A DNA stretch of 48,547 bases, from positions 253,504 to 302,050 of the forward strand of contig NZ_MUIN01000017.1 of NCBI RefSeq assembly GCF_002080045.1. Direction: 5' to 3'. A model generated the notes under the pieces. It was not told the origin of the DNA. It saw nothing but the letters and a program-made list of their open reading frames with translations, and did no database searches. The stretch is from Pseudomonas sp. Bc-h (GTDB lineage Bacteria > Pseudomonadota > Gammaproteobacteria > Pseudomonadales > Pseudomonadaceae). Positions within the stretch are counted from its first letter, which is position 1. Every line of letters starts with the position of its first letter. Position numbers and translations under genes: made by a program. Positions 1-7,376 of this stretch are shown piece after piece.

Positions 1-87
1 GTGGGAGGGAGCTTGCTCGCGAAAGCGTCAGTCCAGACATATTGATGTCGACTGATTCACCGCTTTCGCGAGCAAGCTCCCTCCCAC
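1..87. repeat. REPIN-like inverted repeat, copy 1
   Basis: The two ends are inverted copies of each other: a right arm beginning GTGGGAGGGAGCTTGCTCGC and ending in its reverse complement, separated by a short spacer. This is the layout of a REPIN, two REP sequences in opposite orientation, common between genes in fluorescent pseudomonads and mobilised by RAYT transposases. No RAYT gene lies in this window. A second copy is at 261-346, another at 11542-11627 and a reduced form at 2337-2362. The family assignment is from memory of Pseudomonas REP sequences; the palindrome itself is directly visible. Confidence 0.85.
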
Positions 88-260
88 GGGCTTCGCCCAG
101 AATCAAAAGCAGTCCGAGTTGTCCCTCCAGAGTCATGCATCAGCCCCGTCCTCAGCTATCTGCTCAAGCCTGTGCTGATGGCTCGGTCCGAGGCGTTGCA
201 CGAGCGTTGATCCTGCGGCACTGGGCTCGACGCGGCGCTACCTCCTTTGATGCAAACCCT

Positions 261-346
261 GTGGGAGGGAGCTTGCTCGCGAAAGCGTCAGTCCAGGCAC
301 ATCCATGTCGACTGACTCACCGCTTCGCGAGCAAGCTCCCTCCCAC
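261..346. repeat. REPIN-like inverted repeat, copy 2
   Basis: Same arms and almost the same spacer as the element at 1-87, with a few substitutions and one base fewer. The similarity to copy 1 continues past the element for about 45 bases (AGAATCAAAAGCAG and onward), so the duplicated unit is larger than the palindrome. Confidence 0.85.
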
Positions 347-498
347 GGGCTTTGCCCAGAATCAAAAGCAGGCCGAATTCTCCCGCCAGAATCACCGCTT
401 AGGCCTAGCCCCACCACAGCCCCATCACGTCTGTCGATCATCCTCTCGGATAGTAGCCTTGTGACATATTTCGGTCGTAATTTATTGGGTCATTGCCC

Positions 499-525
499 TA
501 AAGATCCCGGGCAATCCAGCGATAC
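499..525 (+). promoter_or_regulatory. Possible sigma-28 (FliA) promoter
   Basis: TAAA at 499-502, a 15-base gap, then AGCGATAC at 518-525. The flagellar sigma factor FliA prefers TAAA-N15-GCCGATAA, so the -35 box and the CGATA core agree. Position before a chemoreceptor gene fits, since chemoreceptors are often in the FliA regulon. The match is partial and no other evidence is available. Confidence 0.35.
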
Positions 526-619
526 GGATAGCTGAAGCTGTCGTCCACACGGCCATTAACCACAAGAGCTACTGGTCATTTTTTGAAAATGATTCTTCCT
601 GCATATAAAGGAAATCGTC

Positions 620-2299
620 GTGACGTTGAACCTACGCCGCAAGGTCATTCTCCTTGCCATCATCCCGAGCCTGTTGCTCGCTGCGGTGATCAGCTGCATC
701 ACCTGGGTGGTACTGCAGAAGCTGGCTGCCGAGGAGGTCGAACAGACCCGCGCGCTGTTGCTCGAAGAGCGCAAGCTGTCGCTGAAGAACTACCAGCAGA
801 TCGGCGAAGCAGCGATCAAGCCGATCTACGATGCATCGGCACCCGGCGACATGGAAGCTCGCGACCGCGCACTTAAAGTCCTCAAGAGCCTGCAATACGA
901 CAAGGCCAGTTACTTCTTCGGCTACAACTCGCAGTACGTGCGGGTGTTCTGGGCCGACAAGGATCTGGACATCGGTAAGAACTTTTCCGACGCCAAGGAC
1001 GCCAACGGCGTTTACGTGATTCGCGGCCTGGTGGACAAAGCCAAAGACGGCACCCATTTCTTCCGTTACGACTGGACCACGCCGGGCAGCGACAAGCCGA
1101 TTCCGAAACTCGGCTACACCAACTACTTGCAGAAGTGGGACCTGGCGTTCGGCACCCAGGCCAATCTGGACGATATCGATCAACAGGTCGCAGCCATCGC
1201 CGCATCCACGCAGAGCCGCATTGGCTCTTCGGCGGCGCTGATCGTGGCCATCGTCGCCGTCTTATTGATCATCGTTGCGCTGATCGGCGTGTTCATGGGC
1301 AACGGGTTGGTCAAGCCGGTGCTGGTGATCAAACAGAATCTGGACGACATCGCGGCGGGAGACGGCGACCTGACGCGGCGTCTGCCGGAGACCAGCAACG
1401 ACGAATTGGGCGCGCTGGCCAAGTCGTTCAACCAGTTCGTCGAGAAGATTCACGGGCTGGTGCGGCAGATCGCGGAAATGACCGGCCAGCTCAATGGCCT
1501 GGTCAGCGACATGTCTTCACAGGCGCAGCGTTCGGAAGAGGCCATGGGGCGCCAGCGTCAGGAAACCGATCAGGTCGCGACCGCCATTCACGAAATGTCT
1601 TCGGCGGCCCACCAGGTTTCCATCAGTGCGCAAGGCGCCTCACAGGCCGCGCGCAAGACCAGCGACGTGGGGCTGGATGCAAAAACCGTGGTGAATAAAA
1701 GCATCGACAGCATTCATGCGCTGATCGGAGAAATCGGAGACAGTAGCTCGTCGCTGGATAACCTGCGTCAGGATGTGCAGTCCATCGCGACCGTGGTCGA
1801 TGTGATTCGCTCAGTGGCTGAACAGACCAACCTCCTGGCGCTCAACGCTGCCATTGAAGCGGCGCGGGCAGGGGATGCGGGTCGTGGTTTTGCAGTGGTG
1901 GCCGACGAGGTTCGTGCATTGGCCAGCCGCACCCAGCAAAGCACCCAGGAAATCCACGAGATGATTACCTCGCTGCAACGCGGAGCGCAGGAAGCCACGG
2001 TGGCAATGAGTCGATCCAGCGACACCGGCAAGACCACAGGCGAACTGGCCAACGAGGCGGGGACTTCGCTGGATGCCATCGGGCAGTTGATCGAAACCAT
2101 CAACGACATGAACGCGCAGATCGCCAGCGCATCGGAAGAACAGACTGCCGTCGCCGAAGAGATCAGTCGCAGCATGACCCAGATCGCTCAGGCCGTTGAC
2201 ACCGTGGCCGACGATGCCCAGGGCGGCGCACTCACTGCGCGCAGCCTGACGGATCTGGGGGATCGGTTGGGTGGATTGGTGAAACAGTTCAGGATTTGA
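620..2299 (+). CDS. Methyl-accepting chemotaxis protein with sCache sensor
   Basis: Transmembrane chemoreceptor of 559 residues that passes ligand binding outside the inner membrane to CheA/CheW. TM1 lies at about residues 9-33, followed by a periplasmic single-Cache domain (about 36-185; ASYFFGYNSQY and KLGYTNYLQKWDLAFGT are typical of sCache_2), TM2 at about 205-228, a HAMP domain (about 228-281) and a long coiled-coil signalling domain. Its hairpin tip, around residues 399-430, has the conserved EQTNLLALNAAIEAARAG. No C-terminal CheR-tethering pentapeptide is seen. The start is GTG at 620 with AAAGGAAA a few bases upstream. The gene stands alone, as many Pseudomonas chemoreceptor genes do. 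Cache receptors of this kind often sense small organic acids, but the ligand cannot be read from the sequence. Confidence 0.93.
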   Translation: MTLNLRRKVILLAIIPSLLLAAVISCITWVVLQKLAAEEVEQTRALLLEERKLSLKNYQQIGEAAIKPIYDASAPGDMEARDRALKVLKSLQYDKASYFFGYNSQYVRVFWADKDLDIGKNFSDAKDANGVYVIRGLVDKAKDGTHFFRYDWTTPGSDKPIPKLGYTNYLQKWDLAFGTQANLDDIDQQVAAIAASTQSRIGSSAALIVAIVAVLLIIVALIGVFMGNGLVKPVLVIKQNLDDIAAGDGDLTRRLPETSNDELGALAKSFNQFVEKIHGLVRQIAEMTGQLNGLVSDMSSQAQRSEEAMGRQRQETDQVATAIHEMSSAAHQVSISAQGASQAARKTSDVGLDAKTVVNKSIDSIHALIGEIGDSSSSLDNLRQDVQSIATVVDVIRSVAEQTNLLALNAAIEAARAGDAGRGFAVVADEVRALASRTQQSTQEIHEMITSLQRGAQEATVAMSRSSDTGKTTGELANEAGTSLDAIGQLIETINDMNAQIASASEEQTAVAEEISRSMTQIAQAVDTVADDAQGGALTARSLTDLGDRLGGLVKQFRI

Positions 2300-2336
2300 A
2301 GTAACCCGGCATTTCTGGGTTGAACGTACATCCCCA

Positions 2337-2362
2337 GTGGGAGGGAGCAAGCTCCCTCCCAC
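2337..2362. repeat. Compact palindrome related to the REPIN ends
   Basis: Two perfect 12-base arms, GTGGGAGGGAGC and its complement, around a 2-base loop. It is the outer part of the 87-base element at 1-87 with the interior gone. It lies between the convergent chemoreceptor and DUF2845 genes and could act as a bidirectional transcription stop, though no T tract follows. Confidence 0.75.
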
Positions 2363-2387
2363 ATTTACAAAGGCGAATGCAGCAGGC

Positions 2388-2699
2388 TTACCGACCGCGC
2401 TTGCTGTCGATCCCGACCAACCGGCCGCCTTCGAAACGCAGGTACTGGTACATCCCGTTGTTCGGGCCATAGACCCATTCCTGGACCTGCACCTGATCGA
2501 CCTGGCGGAAATGGTTAACTGTCTCTTTGTAGCCGATGATGTCCTGGCTGATCGGCTGGCCGCATTTCTGCTGCACCTCACCCATGCGGTCGCCAACACT
2601 GATCAACTGACTGCCACATCGCAATGAGTCGGACTGTGCCATACCGCTCAACGCTGTCAGACCGAGAATGAACATGGCCTTGGGTAAAAAGCTCTTCAA
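2388..2699 (-). CDS. DUF2845 family secreted protein
   Basis: Small protein of 103 residues with an N-terminal hydrophobic signal segment (FILGLTALSGMAQS) and a probable cleavage near residue 22, so it is expected in the periplasm. The mature part has LRCGSQLISVGDRMGEVQQK, CGQP and EWVYGPN, which match the DUF2845 family of small Pseudomonas/Xanthomonas envelope proteins of unknown role. The frame opens with TTG at 2699, five bases after the stop of the upstream DUF748 gene, suggesting translational coupling; the first ATG (codon 9) would shorten the signal peptide to an unlikely length. Function is unknown. Confidence 0.82.
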   Translation of the reverse strand: MKSFLPKAMFILGLTALSGMAQSDSLRCGSQLISVGDRMGEVQQKCGQPISQDIIGYKETVNHFRQVDQVQVQEWVYGPNNGMYQYLRFEGGRLVGIDSKRGR

Positions 2700-2704
2700 A
2701 TTTA

Positions 2705-5680
2705 TTACTCGCTATCCAGATGCAGGGGGCTGATGACGCGACCGTCTTTCTCCGGCTGACCGAGACTTGCGTCAACGAAGTAGACTCTATCATCGGATAA
2801 TTGCCCCTTGTCCACCAGATAGTCCTTGATGCTGCCCGCGCGGGCCTGACCCAATTGACGCAACAGCAGGGCACTGGAACTCCAGGATTTGAGCACCGCG
2901 TCGCGCATCTTGTTCTGCCGTTCTTCCTTGCCCAGATCGACCCATTCAGCCGGTGGCTGACCTTTGAGGCGCGTGCGGTAGATGCCTTCGAGCATTGGCG
3001 GCTTCTCATTGTCCGGCACTTTCAAGTCGCTGGCCTGCGCAGGCACTTTGTCGCCACGGCGCTGGAGGATCTTGTAGTACGTGCTCTGGTACTCGCGCTC
3101 CAGACGTTGCTGGGCAATCAGCGGACCGTCGCTGGCTTCCGCGCTGGTGCCTTCAATTTCAAGGCGCAGGGCAGGGCGTTCTTTCAACGCCGCGGCCAGT
3201 TTATCCAGCGAACCCTGAGCTTCGCCGCTCAACTCATCCGAACCCGGCGCGAACGCCACCGTGCCCAGATCTTCCGAGCCGCCGCCACTGACCAGCCCGG
3301 CAATGAACTTGAACGGCGCCGCAGCGGCTTTCACGACGAGATTGCGCAGTGTTTGCCAGACGATCGGCATGACGCTGAATTGCGGGTTGTTCAGGTCGCC
3401 GGTCACCGGCAGCTCGATGGAAATCTTGCCGTCGACGTCTTTCAACAGCGCCACAGCCAACTTCAATGGCAGGTTCACGGCGTCAGGGCTGTCGACTTTC
3501 TCACCCAGTTGCAGCTGCTCGACCACCACCTTGTTCTCGGCCTTGAGCTGGCCTTTGGTGATCAGATAATGCAGGTCCAGATTCAACCGGCCCTTGCGAA
3601 TCCGGTAACCGGCGAATTTGCCCGAGTAAGGCGTCAGCGTCGTCAGTTCCACGCGCTTGAAGCTGGTGGCGATGTCCAGACTGGCCAGCGGGTTGAAGGG
3701 GTTGAGCGCGCCTTTGATGGTGACCGGAGCATAGCGGTCGACCTTGCCCTTGATGTCCACCGGCGCCGGTTTGTCCTGGCGATTGTCCAGGGTGCCGATC
3801 TTACCGTTGAGCTGTTGAACGGCCGTGGCGAAGTTGGGCGTGAGGCTAAAGTCGGCGAAGTTGGCCGAACCGTTATTGATATTCACCTCGCCGATGTGAA
3901 TGCCCATCGGTTTTTCATTCGAGGCAGGCTTGGCCGGGGAGGCTGGCTTTGAAGCTCCTTTGGCCGGGGCCGGGCTGCCGTCGGCTGGCTGTGGAATCAG
4001 TAGGTCGTCGATGTTGGTGGTGCGGTCATCGGCGATCACGAAACGGGCGTAGGGCTGCTCGAGGTTGACCGAAGCAATGCTCAGGCTGTCGCCGAGCTGG
4101 AAGTTCACGCCGTCGACGTTCAAGCGCTGCCACTTCACGAAGTCTCGTGATTTGAGTGTGTCCAGCGTATGCAGTTGATCGACCTGCGCCTTGCCGGTGA
4201 TGCCCAACGCCAGCGGCTCGGTGCTCTTGAGATCGACCGCCAGATCGGTATTGAGCATGCCGCTGCGCACTTCAAGGCGAATGAACGGCGTGACATAGGA
4301 CTGAGCCACTCGCAAATCGATGTCCCGCGTGGTGACATTGAGTTTGGCGCGCACTGGGGCGAGGTTGACCTCACCTTCGGCGGTGATCTTGCCCTGTTTA
4401 CCCAGCCCGGTGTCGAGCTTCAGGTTGAAAGGCGACTGGTTGAGACTGTCGAAATTGGTCATGTCGAGGTTGAGCGGGCCGACTTCCAGCGCAACAGGCT
4501 CTTTGGGCACTTTGTCGGCCAGATGAATGCGGTAGTCGCGCAGTTGGGTGTCACGTAGCAGCACTTGCCAAGGTTTGCTTGGCGCGGCAGACGCGGCGGC
4601 GTCAGTCTCGGCGCCTGATGCTGTGGCCGGTTGCTGCTTTTCTTCCTGCGTGTTTTTCTCTTCGCTTTTTGACGGCTGGCTGGCGAACAGTTTCTGCCAA
4701 TCGAGCTGCCCGTCCGACTCCCGCGCTGCCCAGGTTTCCAGGCCTTCGCTGCGGATTTTGCCCACGGTCACCAGTTGCTTGGCCAGATCGATCGATGTTT
4801 CGCTGACGTCGAGCTTTTTCAAACGCACCAGCGGCCGACCGTCCGGCGCGTCGATGGCGAACGGCGCGACACTCAGAGACGTGTTGTCCAGCAGCAACTC
4901 GGTGCCTTTGTCCAGGCTCAGCTTGTAATGAGTGTCGAGACTGAAGTTGCCGTCCTTCAAAACCAGCGGCAGCGCGTCACGCACGTACGGCCACCAGACC
5001 TTCATCTTGCCGTCGGTGACTTTCAGCGTACCTTCGGAGGTAATGGGCACCAGGCTGATACGGCCTACCCAGTCGATCTGCCCACCTGCCGGGCCGACCG
5101 CCACGAGGGTCATGTCGGCGTTGTCCTCGGGCAGAGTGCTGAGGTTCTTCAGCTCGAAATTGAGCGCGTTGTAGAGGAATTCGATGGGTTCGCTGGGGCG
5201 CAGATCCTGAAAATGCACGTAGCCGTCGGCGAGCTTGATCTCGCCGATTCGTAGTGGGAAGGGCTTGCTCGGTGGTTCGTCCGGTTTTGCAGGTTCGCTC
5301 GGCGGCAGCTTGAACAGCCCGGCCAGGTTCAGGGTGCCGTCCTTGGAAAACAGCAGCTCGGTCTTGGGTTTGTCCAGCTCCACAGCCTCGAGGTGCAGGG
5401 CTTTGGTCCAGAGACTGTCGATCTGCAGATTGGCGTACAGGCGCTCGAAACCGATCTGTTCCTTGCCCGGTGCGCCAATGCTCAGGCCCCACAACGTGAC
5501 CTCAAGGCTGTAGGGGTTGAGCTCCAGACGGTCCAGTTTGGCCGGGACCGTGGCGTAGTTGGCCAGTTGTTGGTTGATCACCCGCAACGCAATGCCCGGC
5601 AGGATGAAGAATCCCAGCAAGCTGTAGATTGCGAAGACGGCCAGCAAGGCGCCAATGGCGCGTTTCAATCCTTTGGGCAT
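2705..5680 (-). CDS. DUF748 (AsmA/YhdP-like) envelope protein
   Basis: Large protein of 991 residues from the ATG at 5680 (MPKGLKRAIGALLAVF). A TTG 17 codons upstream (5731) is possible but adds residues unlike the family. One N-terminal membrane helix anchors a long periplasmic part with the DUF748 patterns (NPYSLEVTLWGLSI; GTLNLAGLF), a low-complexity Pro/Ala/Lys linker in the middle and a C-terminal region resembling OmpA-type sequence (FAPGSDELSGEAQ). Proteins of this group resemble AsmA/YhdP/TamB, which form hydrophobic bridges that move phospholipids or assist outer-membrane assembly; that role is inferred by family only. It forms a unit with the small DUF2845 gene downstream. Confidence 0.85.
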   Translation of the reverse strand: MPKGLKRAIGALLAVFAIYSLLGFFILPGIALRVINQQLANYATVPAKLDRLELNPYSLEVTLWGLSIGAPGKEQIGFERLYANLQIDSLWTKALHLEAVELDKPKTELLFSKDGTLNLAGLFKLPPSEPAKPDEPPSKPFPLRIGEIKLADGYVHFQDLRPSEPIEFLYNALNFELKNLSTLPEDNADMTLVAVGPAGGQIDWVGRISLVPITSEGTLKVTDGKMKVWWPYVRDALPLVLKDGNFSLDTHYKLSLDKGTELLLDNTSLSVAPFAIDAPDGRPLVRLKKLDVSETSIDLAKQLVTVGKIRSEGLETWAARESDGQLDWQKLFASQPSKSEEKNTQEEKQQPATASGAETDAAASAAPSKPWQVLLRDTQLRDYRIHLADKVPKEPVALEVGPLNLDMTNFDSLNQSPFNLKLDTGLGKQGKITAEGEVNLAPVRAKLNVTTRDIDLRVAQSYVTPFIRLEVRSGMLNTDLAVDLKSTEPLALGITGKAQVDQLHTLDTLKSRDFVKWQRLNVDGVNFQLGDSLSIASVNLEQPYARFVIADDRTTNIDDLLIPQPADGSPAPAKGASKPASPAKPASNEKPMGIHIGEVNINNGSANFADFSLTPNFATAVQQLNGKIGTLDNRQDKPAPVDIKGKVDRYAPVTIKGALNPFNPLASLDIATSFKRVELTTLTPYSGKFAGYRIRKGRLNLDLHYLITKGQLKAENKVVVEQLQLGEKVDSPDAVNLPLKLAVALLKDVDGKISIELPVTGDLNNPQFSVMPIVWQTLRNLVVKAAAAPFKFIAGLVSGGGSEDLGTVAFAPGSDELSGEAQGSLDKLAAALKERPALRLEIEGTSAEASDGPLIAQQRLEREYQSTYYKILQRRGDKVPAQASDLKVPDNEKPPMLEGIYRTRLKGQPPAEWVDLGKEERQNKMRDAVLKSWSSSALLLRQLGQARAGSIKDYLVDKGQLSDDRVYFVDASLGQPEKDGRVISPLHLDSE

Positions 5681-5791
5681 GTAGGTCGCCAACTCTCTCG
5701 GTGTGAGGTGCCTTTGAGTATGGCACGTCAATCTGGTTCCGAAGCCGAGTCCTCGATCCTTGTGGGAAATTTCCCTGCTGCCCGCAAGTGA

Positions 5792-6808
5792 TCAGAGTTG
5801 CAAGATCAAGGTCTTGAGCGGGGGCTGCTGGTCCAATGACGGAAAATCGGCGCCTGGCGTGAGCACTTGGCAGTCACGAACAGGGCGGCCGATCTTGCTT
5901 GCGCAACGCAGTACCTGGTCGCGCCAATCATCCATGCTGACCTTCGCCAGGTTGTTGCAACAGATCAGAACACCGTTTTCGGCAGTGGTCAGCAGGGCCG
6001 GTTTGAGCAGACTTTGATAGTCGCGCAACAGATCGACAGTGCCGAACGCGCTTTTCGCCCATGCGGGTGGGTCGAGCAGCACCAAGTCGAACAGGCGTTG
6101 TTCGAGGCGGGTGTAGGAAGGCAGTTTGTGGCCGCGACGAGAGGCGATCGGCAGGCCAGCGAGTTGGCGGATCGCTGGAAAGTAGTCGGACTGGATGAAC
6201 TGCATTTCCGGCAATTGCGGGTTCAGCTCGCCGTTCTCCCGACCCACCGCAAGGTTCCCTTCTGCGAAATCCAGATTCCACACCTCGCGCGCGCCGCCTG
6301 CCGCGGCACTTAAGCCAACCCCGCAGGTGTAGGCGAACAGGTTGAGCACGCTCTTGCCTTTGGCGTGATCTTTCACCCAGCCGCGGGCGTTGCGCAGGTC
6401 AAGAAACAACAGCGGATCCTGCCCGGCATGGCGGCCGCGAACCCGATAATTCAACCCCCATTCGTGCCCCACCAGATCTACCAGCGCGGCGTCTTCTGCT
6501 TTATAGACGGCGTCGGTGCGATCGATTCGCGAGTTGCCCTGTGAGCGGTCGTTGTAGACCAGCATCAGATCAAGCCCCAGGCGCGCGTTGATGGCGGCGT
6601 GCAGGGCGAGCAGCGAGTCTCGATCCAGACCTGTGTGGAAGCTTTGCACCAGCAGTTGCGGGCCGTATCGGTCGATGGTCAGGCCGCTGGCGCCCTCTTG
6701 GCTGCCGTGAAACAGGCGATAGCAATCGGTGCCTTGGGCGTGCAGTTCGGCGAGCAGGGATTGACGGTTATCGAGGGCGACGCTGAGCGCCTGATTCAAC
6801 GAAGACAT
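5792..6808 (-). CDS. Class I SAM-dependent methyltransferase (RlmI-like)
   Basis: Protein of 338 residues. The N-terminal half has the RNA-methyltransferase signature seen in RlmI/RlmK-type enzymes (GLTIDRYGPQLLVQ), and the C-terminal half is a Rossmann methyltransferase with LNLFAYTCGVGLSAAAGGA as the SAM-binding loop and LLDPPAWAKS as the catalytic region. Enzymes with this fold methylate 23S rRNA (m5C or m7G). It lacks the full N-terminal PUA domain of E. coli RlmI, so I do not give a symbol. ATG at 6808 has AAGGCG seven bases upstream. Substrate assignment is tentative; membership of the rRNA methyltransferase-like family is fairly sure. Confidence 0.85.
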   Translation of the reverse strand: MSSLNQALSVALDNRQSLLAELHAQGTDCYRLFHGSQEGASGLTIDRYGPQLLVQSFHTGLDRDSLLALHAAINARLGLDLMLVYNDRSQGNSRIDRTDAVYKAEDAALVDLVGHEWGLNYRVRGRHAGQDPLLFLDLRNARGWVKDHAKGKSVLNLFAYTCGVGLSAAAGGAREVWNLDFAEGNLAVGRENGELNPQLPEMQFIQSDYFPAIRQLAGLPIASRRGHKLPSYTRLEQRLFDLVLLDPPAWAKSAFGTVDLLRDYQSLLKPALLTTAENGVLICCNNLAKVSMDDWRDQVLRCASKIGRPVRDCQVLTPGADFPSLDQQPPLKTLILQL

Positions 6809-7101
6809 GCGCGGCGCCTTGGAGCTGGAATAAGGCGCGCAAGTTTAGCAGTTTGGTCTTTGGCGGTGTTATGGCCTGTACCAGGTGCCTGGACACGATG
6901 GCTATTCCTGAACCAATCCTGAAGCCCTGAAGGATAGTCCTGGCGGGCCTGTAATGGCGGTTTACTCTCATAAATGCCGGGCGTATTCTTCGCCCGTTTT
7001 CAACCAAAGCGGAGACCCACAGTGGGTACTAGTTCGAGTGACAGACGTCAGCCGGGTTCGATGACCGGCCAATCCTCGGCAAGATAACGCGCAGTCATTT
7101 G

Positions 7102-7146
7102 GCTGCCGCTGTCTCGCCGAAAAATGCGAGAAGCGGCAGCGTTTTA
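7102..7146 (+). terminator. Hairpin plus T-run, possible attenuator in the mgtA leader
   Basis: The stem GCTGCCGCT / AGCGGCAGC is extended by CTCGC / GCGAG around a short A-rich loop, and it is followed directly by GTTTTACT. This has the form of an intrinsic terminator oriented toward mgtA, about 230 bases before its start codon. Enterobacterial mgtA genes are controlled by Mg2+-dependent early termination; whether that applies here is inference. Confidence 0.5.
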
Positions 7147-7151
7147 CTCCC

Positions 7152-7218
7152 GTAGCAGTCAGGCTTGCCAGCGGCGGCGTTCTTCGAGATCGCTCCCACC
7201 GGCAAGCCGGACTGCTGC
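7152..7218. repeat. REP-like palindrome, second family, copy 1
   Basis: Arms GTAGCAGTCAGGCTTGCC and GGCAAGCCGGACTGCTGC are inverted repeats with one or two mismatches, around a central spacer. It belongs to the same family as the element at 19197-19264 and is unlike the GTGGGAGGG family. Confidence 0.75.
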
Positions 7219-7376
7219 AGAGGGAACCTCCCTGTCCCTTTCCTGATGTCACACCCGCGCGGCCTTTCGGTCGCGGGCCAGCCTTCGCGTGCCGATCCTT
7301 GTGGATGCGGCATGCGGTCGGTCGTACCTGCCTGGGCCTTTTTAGTCGTAATCCCTTCAGTCCAGGGGACACAGCC

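Larger units (their letters stand above)
88..619. other. Intergenic region before the chemoreceptor gene
   Basis: No believable gene is seen here. Open frames through this stretch run across the palindromic repeats and have no ribosome binding site. It holds the second REPIN-like copy (261-346), repeated flanking sequence (see findings) and the presumed promoter of the chemoreceptor gene near 499-525. Confidence 0.6.
6809..7376. other. Long intergenic leader before mgtA
   Basis: There is no convincing gene in these 568 bases. They contain several hairpins: CGGGCG/CGCCCG followed by TTTT at 6979-7001, GCTGCCGCT/AGCGGCAGC with an inner CTCGC/GCGAG stem at 7102-7140 followed by GTTTT, a REP-like element at 7152-7218, and a CCCGCG/CGCGGG stem near 7253-7276. 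A nine-codon mini-frame ATG..TAA is at 7061-7087. This looks like a regulatory leader rather than empty DNA (see findings). Confidence 0.55.

Noticed and set aside
1..346. Possible CRISPR array from the repeated 87-base units
   Set aside because: Only two copies, palindromic throughout, with similar rather than unique spacers, and no cas genes in the window.
42..464. 140-codon plus-strand frame at the window start
   Set aside because: It reads through both REPIN copies, so its repeated peptide comes from the repeats; no ribosome binding site.
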